Assembly: GCF_011764565.1 (NCBI RefSeq)
Contig: NZ_AP022871.1
Location: forward strand, 9,796,320 to 9,860,319
Reading direction: 5' to 3'
Length of the DNA stretch: 64,000 nt
Origin: Phytohabitans suffuscus
Lineage (GTDB): Bacteria > Actinomycetota > Actinomycetes > Mycobacteriales > Micromonosporaceae
Both the position numbers and the translations under genes were made by a program. This document shows, in pieces, positions 18,340-29,611 of this stretch. Every line of letters begins with the position of its first letter. Position 1 is the first letter of the stretch. A model generated the notes under the pieces. The model had not been told where the DNA came from, searched no databases, and saw only the letters and a program-made list of their open reading frames with translations.

Positions 18340-18359
18340 CACTACTCGCGTGGGTAGTG
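18340..18359. promoter_or_regulatory. CACTAC-N8-GTAGTG inverted repeat
   Basis: A perfect 6-bp inverted repeat with an 8-base spacer, about 230 bp upstream of the prenyl diphosphate synthase start. Its right half GTGGGTAGTG resembles sites near 1637 and, on the other strand, 25970. Candidate activator or repressor site shared by cluster promoters. Confidence 0.35.
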
Positions 18360-18461
18360 CAGGCTAGTACCGCCAATCACGCCGTACCGCCCCGGATACA
18401 CGTATAACTGAGTCAGCCCGTCCACTGTGGTGGCAACCCGATCACCGGATCGACTGTGGAC

Positions 18462-18490
18462 GTTCAACTGACCAGACCGGACAGTTGAAC
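18462..18490. promoter_or_regulatory. 29-bp palindrome upstream of LAL regulator
   Basis: GTTCAACTG and CAGTTGAAC are perfect 9-bp arms with an 11-base spacer, ending 65 bp before the regulator ATG. There is no U-run, so an operator is more likely than a terminator. It may serve autoregulation of the LuxR-type gene or control of the mevalonate operon. Confidence 0.5.
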
Positions 18491-18555
18491 ACCGCGATCA
18501 CGCCATCTACGTGCATCGCGTTGGACGATTCTCCAGAGAAACACGGGGTGGTATC

Positions 18556-21167
18556 ATGAATCCCTTGGTGGGGCGTGATCGCGTACTGTCCTCGTTGGGC
18601 AGTCATTTGGATGCCACCCTGCAGGGATCCAGCGGCTGTGTGATTGTCGACGGGCCGTTCGGCATCGGCAAGACCCACCTGCTCAGAGCCGCCGCGATGG
18701 AGGGTGCCGAGCGCGGCCTCACCGTGGTCGCCGGCCGGACGAGCATCACCGACCAGCCGATCCCCATCCACCTGCTGATCAACTTCCTGCGCCACGCGAC
18801 CACCGGCGAGGCCGACTTCGACGACCTGGTCCGCCCCGGCCGCAACCCGTTCTGGCTGATGGACCGCGTCGGCGAGCTGGCCGGCAGCGCGGCGCGCAGG
18901 CGCCCCCTCATGGTCGTGCTGGACGACGCCCAGCGGATCGACGACGTCAGCGCCCTGGCGCTGCGCGGCCTCGTGCAGTCGCTCGCCTCGTCGCCGGTGC
19001 TGTGGCTGCTGGCGCGGCGCCCGGTCCCCACCGAGTCGCTGGCCCAGTCCGTCGTCGACTGGCTGATCGACAACGCGGCGGCGCACCTCCACCTGGGCGC
19101 GCTCGACCACGAGGCGGTGGTCGAGCTGTGCACCAGCATCCTCGGCGCCAAGCCGGACGCCTCCGTGCTCGACTGGGCGGCCCGCTGCGGGGGCAACCCG
19201 TGGCTGATGGAAAACGTCTTCAGCGCGCTCATCAAGGCCGGGCAGATGATCATCACGGACGGCACCGCCTCGGTGGTGGCCGAGCGCCTGCCCGAAGGGG
19301 TGCGCACGGTCGTGCACAGCCTGCTGGACGGGATGTCCCCCGCGGTCCGGCGCCTGCTGGTGGCCGGCGGCGGGATCGGCCCGAGGTTCACGGCCGAGCG
19401 GGTGGCGGCGGCGCTCGGCGGCTCCTGCCCCGACCTGGACTGCGCCGTCGACGAGGCGGTACAGGTGGGCCTGGTCCGGCGGGACGGCACCGAGCTGGCG
19501 TTCCTGCAGGAGGTGGTCGGGGAGGCGCTGCGGCCGGCCGCGCCCGCACCCGCGCCCCGGGTCCGCCCCGCCCTCACCAGCGTGGTGGCCGCCGACCCCG
19601 AGCCGCCGGTGCCGGTGGTGGTGCCGGTACCGGTGCCGCCGGCGGTGCCGCGCCCCGCCGCGCCGCCGGCGCGGGAGCCCGGGTGTGGCTGCGCGGAGGT
19701 GGCGGTCCGCGCCTTCACCCACCTGGCGAAGGTCTTCGACGAGGGACCGCGGACGGTGGCGCGGGCCCTGCGCCTGCTCGCCGGTGCCGGCCGCGGCGCC
19801 GAGGCACGCCGCCTCGCGGACGCCGCCCTGCGCACCGGCCTGGAGGCGACCGCCGAGGCGCAGCTGGTGCTCGACCTGGCGCAGGGGCTGCGCGACGCCG
19901 GCGGCCAGAGCGCGGTGCCCGAGCTGCTCCAGCGGACGCTGGCCCGGCACGACATCTGCGAGCTCGACCGCGCCAAGCTGAACCGGGCGCTCGCCGACAC
20001 CCGGGCGGCCGCCGGCGGGGTACCGGCCGCGGTGCCGGGCCGTGGCGCGCGCGGCCGGCGGGCCCGCACCGCGGCACCTGCGAGCGCCCACTGTGGACCT
20101 GGCTGGTCCGCGCCCTCGCCGCCGCCGACCAGTTCGACGAGGCGGCCGCGGTGCTCGCCGCCGTCCGGCGGGAGGCGGACAGGCTCGGCACGGCGCCGCC
20201 GGAGACCCTGTGGTACGGCCACCGCGCCGAGCTGCTGGCGGCGGCGGGCCGGCTCGACGACGCCCGGGTCGCGGCCGAGACCGCGCTGCGGCTCGCGGAG
20301 CGGTCCGCGCCCGAGGACTCCGTACCGGCCCGGCTGGTGCTGGCCGGCATCGGCGTCCACGTCGGCGACCTCGCGACCGCCAGCGACCAGCTGCGCATGA
20401 CCGAGCGGCTGGTGAGCGCCGGGGCGAGCGCCGACAAGGCCCGCCTGGACTGGGCGCTCGCGCGGTTCCACGCGGCCAGCGGGCGTCCGGCGATGACGGT
20501 GCAGACGCTGATCAACATCGAGGGTCAGGTCGTGCCCGACCCGCTGCTGTTCACCGAGGCGCCGACCGCGGCGGCGACACTCGTCCGGCAGGCCCGGCAG
20601 GCGGGGCTCGGCGCGGAGGCCGAACGGGCGGCCGAGTTCGCCCGGCGGATCGCCCGGCGCAACCCGGCGGTGCAGTCGCTGGCGGCGGGCGCCGAGCACG
20701 CCGAGGGTGTCCTGCGCGACGACCCGGCCGCCCTGCGCCACGCCGCCGACCTCTACCGGCTCGCCGGCCGCCCGCTGGCCGCCGGCGGCGCGCTCGACGA
20801 CGCGGCGCGGGCGGAGCAGGGCGCGCGGGACGGCAGTGCCCGGCGCCACCTGGACCGGGTGCGGCGCAAGCTGCCCGGCCCGGACGCGCACAACGTACGC
20901 CGGCTGGCTCCGGAGCGGCCCAAGTCGGGCTGGGAGAGCCTCACGAGCGCGGAGCTACGCGTGGTCCGGGCGATCGTCGACGGCAGGACCAACAGGGAGG
21001 CGGCGAGCGTGCTGTTCCTGTCGCCCCATACCGTCGACACCCATCTGCGGCGCGTGTTCTCGAAGCTGGCCATCAAGAGCCGCGTCGAACTGACCAAGCG
21101 CTTCATCGCGCACGAGGCGTTCCCCCCGGTGCTGGCCGGGGTGCGGCAGCCGGGGTCGGCCAGCTGA
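18556..21167 (+). CDS. LAL-family LuxR regulator 1 (ATPase + LuxR HTH; frame broken)
   Basis: A large ATP-binding LuxR regulator, about 870 residues once one missing base is allowed. Walker A is GPFGIGKTHLL near residue 35, Walker B RRPLMVVLDDAQ near 120, then a Pro/Val-rich linker (about 330-375), TPR-like helices, and a C-terminal LuxR helix-turn-helix (ELRVVRAIVDGRTNREAASV, then HTVDTHLRRVF). The start is ATG 18556 (MNPLVGRD) behind GGGGTGG, preferred over GTG 18511. The frame changes somewhere in about 20030-20095; I cannot pinpoint the base. LAL proteins are typical cluster-situated activators, and this one is divergent from the mevalonate operon. Confidence 0.85.
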
Positions 21168-21188
21168 TCCGGATCGGTCAGCTGGCCG
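21157..21188. terminator. bidirectional terminator between LuxR regulators
   Basis: Arms CGGCCAGCTGA and TCAGCTGGCCG (11 bp, perfect) around a 10-base loop. It overlaps both stop codons of the converging regulator genes. Confidence 0.6.
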
Positions 21189-23240
21189 CTCCGTGCGCGT
21201 GGCCGGTGCGGTAGTTCGCGTCGTCCCCCATCGAATAGACAGCCGCCGTGCTCGTATAGGTCGCCGCTCCGCGCACCAGTTCCACCCGGGTGCTGATACC
21301 GAGCTTCTTGTAGATCTTTCTGAGGTGGTAGTTGACGGTGTGTTGCGACAGATGCACCTGTTTCGCTATCTGTCGATTCGTCAGCCCGACGCTCACCAGG
21401 TAGGCGATCCGCTGCTCCATGTCGGAGAGGGTCGACCAGCACGCGGCCAGCGGCGAGCCGGCCTCCTCGGAGTACGCCGAGGCGCCCTGCCTGCCCTCCA
21501 CCGGGGCCTTCGCGGCGTAGAGCTTGGCCAGCTCCTCGGTGGCGAGGGCGACCGAGATCGGGTCCGGCGACTGCACGATGATCAGCGACAGCGCGGCCGG
21601 GGCGCTGTTGGCCAGGGCGTTGGCGTGCATGGCGGTGAGCCCGACGATGGAGATGCCGGGGTTGTCCTTCGCGAGGCCGTCGACCGTTTCCAGGACGCTC
21701 CGCTCAAGGTTTCGGTCACCCACGTCGCGGGCGAGAAGGACCAGGAAAGCGGCGGCGCTCGGCACCTCGATATACAGACTCCGCTGGGTCGCGAGACGAT
21801 TGTACTTTCCGGACAGCAGCTCGCCGCCGGCGCGAGGCCCTTCCTTTTTCACAGCGATCAGCATTTCCGTCCACGCGTACTGCGCGGAGTCGAGCGCGAC
21901 CTGGCTCCGCGCGTCTTCCTGGGCCCGCCTCAAAAACTCCACCGCCGCCGGCAGATCTCCCATGTAGAACGAGGCGTTGCTGAGCACGGAGTAGGCCAGG
22001 GGGCGGAGCATCGGCACCGCGTCGCGCCCCATAGCGGCGGTCGCCAGTGCCGCCTCCCGGCGCGCGTCCCCAATTCTTCCCGCCTGGAGAAACAATCGGG
22101 ATCGCATTGCCGCGGGTGCCGCCGTCCATACCGGTGTGGGCAGTGAACGCAGTCCGGCTTCGACGTCGGTAATCAACGACTCGGCCTTGTCGAACTCACG
22201 GAGATTCGCGAACTTTCCGGCCAGGGCGAGCTGGAAATGCAGGCGCCAAACCGGGTCGACACTTTCGCTGTAGCGCACGGCGGTGCGCCCGAGACTGATC
22301 GCCTCCGCCAACTCCCCCGCCCGCCAGAGCATATTCGACCGGGTGGTCAGCGCCATCAAAGCGGCGATATCGCCGGGCTGGGTGCCGCGCTCCCGCAGGA
22401 TCTTAGTGGAGATCTTCTCGGCTTCGTCACCGCCGAGCAGGAAATAGCCGAGAATAAGTGACGCCTCGGCGTCGAGCCGGTCGGCGTGCGATATGCCGGG
22501 GCTCGCCAGCACGTGTTCCGCGACGCGCACGCCGGCTGTCGCGTCGCCGCCGATGATCAGGGTGTGCGCCCTCGACCGCGACCGGCCGGCACCCTCTCTG
22601 ACCAGGCCGTACGGCGCGTCCTGGTGATCCGCGGCCCACGGGTCGCGGTCGTACGCCTGGGTGCCGGACAGGCTCATCGCCTCACGCCGCAGGGTGTCGC
22701 GCACCGGCGCGGGGATGGAGTCGATGGTGCCCTGCAGGAGAAAGTCGCTCTGGAACGCCAGCCGGTGCGTGGCGGCGACGATGAACCCCGCCGCCATCGC
22801 CTCCTCCAGCGGGGAGAGCAAGGTGGCCGACGGCCGGTCCAGCATCCTGGAGACGTCCTCGAGCATGAAGGACCGCCCCAACGCGGCCGCGACCTTGAGA
22901 AACTGCTGGCAGCTCGCGCTCAGGTCGCTCAGCTGGCGCCGCACGAACTCCAGGATGCGGCGCGGCACCCGGCGCTCGACGAGCTGAATTTTGCCGCTGC
23001 CCTCTCTTACCAGCCCTTCTTCGGCGAGCCCGAGCGCGAACTCGGCGAGAAGGCGACGATTTCCGCCGGCGCCGGCCGCGAACTCGATGAGCTCGCGATC
23101 CGCGTCAGCCCCGAGGATATCCCGCAACGTCTGGCCGTCGACATCGTCGTCAAACCGGTCGTTCGCCAACCCTCTGGGTCAGCTACATTGGTGGTTATCG
23201 ATTCTGTATCCTCGTTCTCCGGAGCGGTTCCCGTTGTCAT
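21178..23240 (-). CDS. LuxR-family regulator 2, TPR-rich (frame broken near start)
   Basis: The C terminus carries a clear LuxR helix-turn-helix (LSDMEQRIAYLVSVGLTNRQ, then HTVNYHLRKIYKKLG). The remaining about 600 residues are helical TPR-like repeats resembling the back half of LAL proteins; no Walker A is present, so it is an ATPase-less or degenerate LAL type. The uninterrupted frame could only start at TTG 23169, which lacks a spaced ribosome site. One extra G in the GAGGG at about 23170-23172 joins it to an ATG at 23240 (MTTGTAPENEDTES) with GGGGGA upstream, giving 687 residues; I prefer that start. It converges on regulator 1 and is divergent from the MMPL exporter. Confidence 0.82.
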
Positions 23241-23619
23241 AATCCCCCGAGATTATGCGCGAACACCTGAAATTGAGAGCTTCAAATTTGATCATCGTAG
23301 CACAGGAGATGTCGCCCATCTATCTCAATTTTGTCGACCTCCGCATCCGACAGTTTACGATGTTCGAGGGCGAAGTCGTAAAATGTCGGGCAGCCTCTAC
23401 CGATATCGGACAGAACCAAGCATTGCCATCACCGATCCATGACACGTCCGCAGGTCACAATGGGTCACCCCTATTCGACCCCTATATCGATAACGTCTAC
23501 TACGGATGGAGTACCGCACGCGCGGTAGCCGGACCCGCAAAGTGTCTTCATCCGTATGTCGACGCGGACGAGCGGCTTCACGAGCATTGAGTCGCAAGCT
23601 CATGACTCTTGAGGAGAAG
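23241..23619. other. divergent control region, regulator 2 / MMPL exporter
   Basis: A 379-bp gap with no supported gene, noticeably richer in A/T than its surroundings, as expected for promoters. It contains TACCGC-N4-GCGGTA at 23512-23527, a perfect 6-bp inverted repeat whose right half (CGCGGTAG) also occurs in the 21-bp repeats at 9328-9411. Possible operator for the exporter. Confidence 0.55.
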
Positions 23620-25797
23620 ATGATGCCAACCGAGACTCCCCGCGCGGACGGAGCTCTGGCGGGTCTGGCCCGGTTCTGCTTCCGGCGTCGTCGGCTGGTC
23701 CTCCTGACCTGGATCGTCGGCGTCCTGGCCCTGGCCTTCCTCGGCTTCCGCTTCGGCGCCCCGTCCGACAACGCGTACTCCGGCGGAGACTCCCACTCGG
23801 CCAGGGCGCAGGCCCTGATCGAGCAGCACTTCCCCGACCAGCAGGGCGACACGCTGACGCTCGCGATCAAGGCGGACGGCGGCATCGACGACCCGGCCAC
23901 CCGGCAGCGGATCGAGCAGGTCATCGCCGACCTCGCCGCCTCTCCCGTGACGGGGCCGGTGACCTCGCCGTACGAGGACCAGACCCTCGTCACGCAGGAC
24001 CGCCGCATCGCCCGCACCACCGTCCCGCTGACCGACATGGACGTGCCCAGGGCCGACGTCAAGCCGCTGGTCACCATCGTCAAGGACGCCTCCGGCGACG
24101 GCCTCACGCTGGGCCTGGGCGGCGACAAGGCGGAGAAGGCCGAGACGCCCCCGCAGGGCCCGGCCGAGGGCATCGGCCTGCTGACGGCGGCGATCATCCT
24201 GTTCATCGCCTTCGGGTCGCTGGTGGCCATGGGCCTGCCGATCGTGACCGGGCTGATGGCGGTGCTCGGCGGCATCGGCGTGATGAAGCTCGTGGGGCAC
24301 CTGGTCCCCTCCCCCGACTTCACCGTGCTCGTCGCCGTGCTGATCGGGCTCGGCGTCGGCATCGACTACGCGCTGTTCATCCTCACCCGCTACCGGGACA
24401 GCCTGCGCGAGGGCGACGACCCCGAGACGGCGACGGTCAACGCCATCACCACGGCGGGCCGCGCGGTGCTGTTCGCCGGTACGACCGTGGTGATCGCGCT
24501 GCTCGGCCTGATCGCGATGGGGCAGCGGATGATGACCGGCGTGGCCGTCGGCGCCTCGACCGCCGTGCTGGTGACGATGATCGCCGCGGTCACCCTGCTG
24601 CCCGCGTTCCTCGGCTTCATCGGCTACAAGATCGACGCGCTGCGCCTGCCCCGGCGCACCGCCCGCGGGCAGGCCGCCGGCATCCCGACCCGGGAGCGCC
24701 GCACGCTCGCCGAGCGCTGGGCCGGCGTGGTGCAGCGCCGGCCGCTGGTCGCCGCGATCCTGGCCGGCGCGATCCTGCTGGTGCTGGCCGCCCCCGCGCT
24801 GTCGATGCGGCTGAGCCTGCCCGACGCCAGCGTCCAGCCCCACGACCGCAGCAGCTACACGTCGTACACGATCGTCACCGAGGGCTTCGGCCCCGGCTAC
24901 GGCGCACCGATGATCTTCGCCACCGAGGTCGACTCCGCCGGCGCCGACCTGGGTCCGGTCGTCGAGGCGGTGCGAAACACCGAGGGCATCGCCTCCGCCA
25001 CCCCGCCCCGGGTGAGCCAGGACGGGCAGGCCGCCATCTTCATGGCCTTCCCCGAGACCGGGTTCCAGGAAGAGGCGACCACGGACCTGGTGCACAAGCT
25101 CCGCGACGAGGTCCTGCCCGGCGTGACCGGCGGCCAGACGGTCTACCTCGGCGGCCCGAACGCCGGCGCGATCGACTTCGCCGACGAGACCAGCTCGCGC
25201 CTGCCACTGATGATCACCGTCGTCATCGTGCTGTCCCTGCTGCTGCTCGTCGCGCTGGTCCGGTCGGTCACGATCGCGCTGCAGGCCGCCGTGATGAACC
25301 TGCTGTCGATCGGCGCCGCCTACGGCGTGCTGGTCGCGATCGTCCAATGGGGATGGCTCGGGTCGGCCCTCGGCTTCACCACCGAGATGCCGATCACGGT
25401 GTGGGTGCCGATGATGATGTTCCCGCTGCTGTTCGGCCTCTCGATGGACTACGAGGTCTTCCTGATCTCGAGGATCCGCGAGGAGTACGAGCGCACCGGC
25501 GACACCCGGATCGCCGTCACCCGCGGCCTGGCGCGCACCGCCAAGGTCATCACGGCCGCGGCCGCCATCATGATCGCCATCTTCACGACCGCCCTGCTCG
25601 GTCCCGACGTCTCCGTCAAGCAGATCGGTCTCGGTATGGCCGTCGCGGTGCTCGTCGACGCCACCATCATCCGGATGATCCTGGTCCCCGCGGTGATGGA
25701 GCTGTGCGGCGACGCCAACTGGTGGTTCCCCGGACGCAAGTCACGGAAGTTCACCTCGGTACCCCCGGCCGAGGTCGAGGAAGCGGCGCGAGTCTGA
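23620..25797 (+). CDS. MMPL-family RND exporter
   Basis: About 725 residues, with twelve predicted membrane segments in the MMPL arrangement: one at residues 25-45, a periplasmic domain, a block of five with GLGVGIDYALFILTRYRDSL, then a second periplasmic domain and a second block with FGLSMDYEVFLISRIREEY. These Asp-containing segments form the proton relay. GAGGAG lies just upstream of tandem ATGs at 23620 and 23623; the second has the better spacing. Homologues export antibiotics or lipids, so it is the likely efflux and self-protection pump of this cluster. A strong terminator follows. Confidence 0.9.
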   Translation: MMPTETPRADGALAGLARFCFRRRRLVLLTWIVGVLALAFLGFRFGAPSDNAYSGGDSHSARAQALIEQHFPDQQGDTLTLAIKADGGIDDPATRQRIEQVIADLAASPVTGPVTSPYEDQTLVTQDRRIARTTVPLTDMDVPRADVKPLVTIVKDASGDGLTLGLGGDKAEKAETPPQGPAEGIGLLTAAIILFIAFGSLVAMGLPIVTGLMAVLGGIGVMKLVGHLVPSPDFTVLVAVLIGLGVGIDYALFILTRYRDSLREGDDPETATVNAITTAGRAVLFAGTTVVIALLGLIAMGQRMMTGVAVGASTAVLVTMIAAVTLLPAFLGFIGYKIDALRLPRRTARGQAAGIPTRERRTLAERWAGVVQRRPLVAAILAGAILLVLAAPALSMRLSLPDASVQPHDRSSYTSYTIVTEGFGPGYGAPMIFATEVDSAGADLGPVVEAVRNTEGIASATPPRVSQDGQAAIFMAFPETGFQEEATTDLVHKLRDEVLPGVTGGQTVYLGGPNAGAIDFADETSSRLPLMITVVIVLSLLLLVALVRSVTIALQAAVMNLLSIGAAYGVLVAIVQWGWLGSALGFTTEMPITVWVPMMMFPLLFGLSMDYEVFLISRIREEYERTGDTRIAVTRGLARTAKVITAAAAIMIAIFTTALLGPDVSVKQIGLGMAVAVLVDATIIRMILVPAVMELCGDANWWFPGRKSRKFTSVPPAEVEEAARV

Positions 25798-25812
25798 CCC
25801 ACTTCCTCAAGG

Positions 25813-25866
25813 AGGAGTGCGGGGAGCACCCCGGCCAAGGTCACGGGCCGCGTTCCCCGCACTCCT
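25813..25866 (+). terminator. intrinsic-type terminator after MMPL gene
   Basis: Perfect 13-bp arms AGGAGTGCGGGGA and TCCCCGCACTCCT, 16 bp after the exporter stop codon and followed by TTCC. The loop is long (28 bases). Confidence 0.7.
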
Positions 25867-25956
25867 TTCCATCTGTCGAGACGACGGAGGCTTCCCGGTG
25901 ACGGAACGGTATCCGAGACTAACGGCTCTCCTTCGCCCCGTCGCCTACAACTTTGA

Positions 25957-25971
25957 GTAGTAGACAACTAC
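25957..25971. promoter_or_regulatory. GTAGT-N5-ACTAC inverted repeat
   Basis: A perfect 5-bp inverted repeat followed by CCGCACTGG; read on the minus strand the right half is GTGCGGGTAGTTG, similar to sites at 1637 and 18350. It lies 256 bp upstream of the SARP start. Confidence 0.3.
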
Positions 25972-26226
25972 CCGCACTGGAGCATCAGCCGGTGTTGCTT
26001 GTGGAGTGTCCCTCTCGCGATGATGCCGAGGCACGCGTGTTGCTTCTGGTTGGCCGATACGTGAGCGCTGCCTTTGGTATCAACGGGGGAAGGGGTACGT
26101 CATGCCTGCTGTTGGCGCCGGAGGAGCCAACCTATGGGCGGCGCGGTAGTCGTCGGGACCGCACGCCGGACATTGCCGGACTCTCTCATATGGACAGAGG
26201 CGCAGCCGCGGGACACCACCCAGGTC

Positions 26227-29200
26227 ATGGTGGAGTTCCGGGCGTTGGGTCCGGTCGAGGCGATGGTCGCTGACCGGCTGGTCGACCTGGGCGCGCCCAA
26301 GCAGCGGGCGCTGCTCGCGTTGCTGGTCAGCCGGGTGGGTCAACCCGTGGCGGTCGAGGCGATGCTGGAAGCGCTGTGGGCGGGAAACCCGCCGCCGTCC
26401 GCGATGGCGTCCCTGCAGGCGTACGTGGCCAACCTGCGGCGGGTGCTCGAGCCGAGCCGAGCCCCCGGACACCGGCGACGGTGCTGCGCACCAGCCCGCG
26501 CGGCTACCTGCTGGACAGGCGCGTCGTCGACGTCGACGTCCACCGGTTCGGCGAGCACGCCACCGCCGGCTGGCAGGCGTGGGACCGGGGCGACCCGCGC
26601 CAGGCGCTGGCCGAGTTCGACGCGGGGTTGGCGCTGTGGCGCGGGCAGGCGTACGCCGAGGTGGCGACCGCGACGTACGTGGTGCCCGAGGTGGCCCGGC
26701 TGGAGGAGCTGCAGCTGTCGGTCGTCGAGGCACGCTGCGCCGCGCTGCTGGCGGTCGGGGCGCACGAGGCGGTCGCCGAGCTGGAGGCGTTCATCCAGGC
26801 CCATCCGCTGCGCGAGTACGGCTGCGAGCTGCTGAGCCTCGCGCTGTACCGGGCCGGGCGGCAGGCCGAGGCGCTGGGCGTGCTGCGGACCATCCAGAAA
26901 CGGCTCGCCGAGGAGCTGGGCATCGACCCCCGGCCGTCGCTGCAGCACCTCGAACGCGAGATCCTCAACCAGGCCCCGGCCCTGGACTGGCGTCCGGCCA
27001 CCGGCGGTCAGAGCCTGACCGTGGCCGGCGGGCCGGTGCGCGCGCCGCAGCCCCACGCGAGCGATCCGCCGCCCGCGCCGGTGGCCGCCGGGGAGGCGTT
27101 CGTCGGTCGCGGCGGGGCGCTGCGGCAGCTCGGCGAGGCGCTGGCCGGCGCGGCGGGAGGCCGGGGCCGGGTGGTCGCCGTGTCCGGCGAGCCGGGCATC
27201 GGCAAGACGAGCCTGCTGCGGCGCTTCGCCGGCCAGGCCGGGGTGCCGGTGCTCTGGGGCACCTGCCCCGAGCACGTCGACGCGCCCCCGTTGTGGCTCT
27301 GGGAGCAGGTGCTGCGCGCGGCGGGCGCCCGCTTCCCGCAGCGGCGCGTACCGGCACCGGTGGCCGAGCTGCTGGACAGCGAGGCCCAGCCGGCGGCCGA
27401 CGGCACCGACATGGCCGGCGCGACGCTGCGGCGGTTCGAGGCGATCGTGCACTACCTGACCGAAGCGGCGCAGGCCGGGCCGCTGGTGGTGGTCCTCGAC
27501 CACCTGCACCGGGCGGACGCCAGCTCGCTGCGCCTGCTGGCGCACCTGGCCGAGTCGGTGCCGGCCAGCCGGCTGCTGCTGGCCGTCGCCTACCGCTCCG
27601 GCGAGGCCGCGCCGCTGTCCGAGGCGCTGGCCGCGCTGGCCCGCACCGGGATGACGCGGCTGGAGCTGGACGGCCTGAACGCGCAGGAGACCCAGGCCCT
27701 GGCGCGCGCGATCCTGCGCCGCGACGTCACCATGTCGGCCGCGGAGGCGCTGTGGGCCCGCACCGACGGCAACCCGTTCTTCCTGCGGGAGCTGATCAGG
27801 TCGTCGAGCGGCGGGCAGCGCCAGGACCAGCCACACACGGTGCCGGTACCGGTCCCGGTGCGGGAGGTCGTGCTGCGCCGCGTCGCCCGATTACCGCAGG
27901 CCGCGGCCGAGGTGTTGGCCGTCGCCGCCATCGCCGGCCGGCACTTCGACATCGCGGTCGTGGCCGGGGCCGCCTCGGTCGAGATCGAGGCGGCGCTGGA
28001 GGCGCTCGACGCCGCAGTCGCCGCCGGCCTGATCGTGGAGGACCCGCGGCGGCTGGGCTGGTTCCGCTTCGCCCACGCCCTGACCGCCGAGGCGCTCTAC
28101 GAGACCACCGGGCGGCTGCGCCGGGCCCGCCTGCACCGGCGGATCGGTGCGGCGGCGGCGCGGGCCTGGGCCGGGACCCCGGAGCGCGCCGCCGAGATCG
28201 CCCGCCACTGGCTGCTCGCCGCCGAGCTGGACCCCTCCGCGGCCGCCCAGGCCTCGACCCACGCCGCCGCCGCGGCCCGGGTCGCCGACGCGCGGCTCGC
28301 CTTCGACGAGGCCGCGGCGCTGTGGCGGCAGGCCCTGGCCGCCGCCGACCTGGCCGAGCGGGCGGACCTCGACCGGTACCCCCTGCTGACCGGTCTCGGC
28401 ACGTCCCTGTACCGGGCCGGCGACACCCGCGCGGGACTGTCCGCCTTCGTCCAGGTCATGGAGGAGATCCTCGGCGTGCGCGGCGAGCCGGACACCTCCC
28501 GGCTGGTCACCGCCGCGGTCACCGCGCTCAGCGAGCTGAGCTGGTACCCGGTCGACCGCGACGAGGTCGACGACCGCCTCGTCGACGTGCTCGAACGCGC
28601 GCTGGTGCGGGTGACCGACCCGGTGCGGCGCGCGCTGGTGCTGTCCTGCCTCGCGGTCGCCCGCTACCACGACGGCGACCCGGTGCGCCGCGCCGAGCTG
28701 TCGGACGAGGCGCTGGCCCTGGTCCGGCACGCGCCCGACGACGCGGCGCTGCTCCACGTCCTGCACCTGCGGGCGGTGGCGCTGGACGGCCCCGACCACC
28801 ACGACGAGCGCCTCCAGGCCGCCACCGAGATGCTGGCGCTGCCCGGCCTGCCGCCGTCGATGGCGGTCCGGGCCCGGCAGTTCCGGGCCCAGGTCCTGGT
28901 CGCGGTCGGCAGTGTCCCGGAGGCCGCCGCCGAGCTGGACCTCGCGGCCCGGCTGGCCGACGAGGAGTGCTCGACCGTCGACCGGCACAGCCCGACCAAG
29001 TGGGGTAGCGCGCGGTTCAACCGGGTGTTCCAGCGCTGGGAGGCCGCCTACCTCGACGGCGCCGGCGCGGGCCTGGCCGACGAGCTGCGCGCGGTCACCG
29101 AGTCGTCCGGCCTGCCCGCGCTGCAGGGCATCCTGGCCACCGCGCTGGGCGAGGCCGGGCAGGTGCACGACGCCCGCGTCGCGCTGCGCCGGCTCCCCCA

Positions 29201-29522
29201 CCGGGCCAAGGACCACCTGTGGCTCTACACCAACTGCTGGGCGCTGCTCGCCGCGGCCCGCCTGGGCGAGACCGCGCTGGCGGCCCGGCTGCGCGACCAG
29301 CTGCTGCCCTACCGCCATCTGACCTGCTCGGCGCTGGACCTCGCGATCATCAGCGGGCCGGTGGCCTACTTCACCGCCGAGGCCGCCCTGGCGCTCGACG
29401 ACCCGGCCGCCGCGCTGGCCGACCTCGAGATCGCCGCCGACCTGGCCCGGCGGATGGGCGCCCAGCCCTGGCTGGACCGGGTGCGCGAGGTCGCCGTGCT
29501 CGAACCGGGAGTGTTGATCTGA
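26227..29522 (+). CDS. SARP-type regulator with ATPase and TPR domains (frame broken)
   Basis: A large regulator of about 1,098 residues. It has an N-terminal OmpR-like winged helix (FRALGPVEAM, PKQRALLALLVSRVG), then a BTAD domain (about 95-240), an AAA-type ATPase with Walker A GEPGIGKTSLLRR and Walker B AGPLVVVLDHLHRAD, and a long TPR-like C terminus. The wing and BTAD parts are in different frames; one extra C in the C5 run at 26462-26466 restores LEPSRAPRTPATVL. The start (ATG 26227, MVEFRALGP) is chosen because SARPs begin right at this motif; a good ribosome site is lacking. Such proteins bind direct repeats and activate antibiotic operons. It converges on prenyltransferase 2. Confidence 0.85.
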
Positions 29523-29542
29523 ACGGTCCGGGCCGCGACGCC

Positions 29543-29576
29543 GTACGGAGCCTTCACCAGATCGAAGGCTCCGTAC
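29543..29576. terminator. bidirectional terminator
   Basis: Perfect 13-bp arms GTACGGAGCCTTC / GAAGGCTCCGTAC with an 8-base loop, between the converging SARP and prenyltransferase 2 genes. Confidence 0.7.
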
Positions 29577-29611
29577 CCGGCGGCGTGACGCCGCTCCCCG
29601 TCCTGGACGGG

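Larger units (their letters stand above)
18109..18555. other. divergent control region, mevalonate operon / LAL regulator
   Basis: No gene is supported here. It separates the mevalonate operon from the first LAL regulator. It holds two inverted repeats: CACTAC-N8-GTAGTG at 18340-18359 and a 29-bp palindrome at 18462-18490. The leftward operon promoter and the regulator's own promoter must both lie in it. Confidence 0.7.
25798..26226. other. intergenic region before the SARP regulator
   Basis: No gene is supported. It holds a strong hairpin terminator for the exporter (25813-25866), an inverted repeat GTAGT-N5-ACTAC at 25957-25971, and the unmapped promoter of the SARP-type gene. Confidence 0.6.

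Noticed and set aside
18182..18376. 64-residue minus-strand ORF upstream of the prenyl diphosphate synthase
   Set aside because: It lies in the A/T-richer promoter region, lacks G/C-ending codon bias and a ribosome site, and covers an inverted repeat.
23623..25797. MMPL protein as a mycolate or lipid transporter unrelated to the cluster
   Set aside because: It cannot be excluded, but its position between three cluster regulators and the lack of lipid-synthesis genes nearby favour product export.
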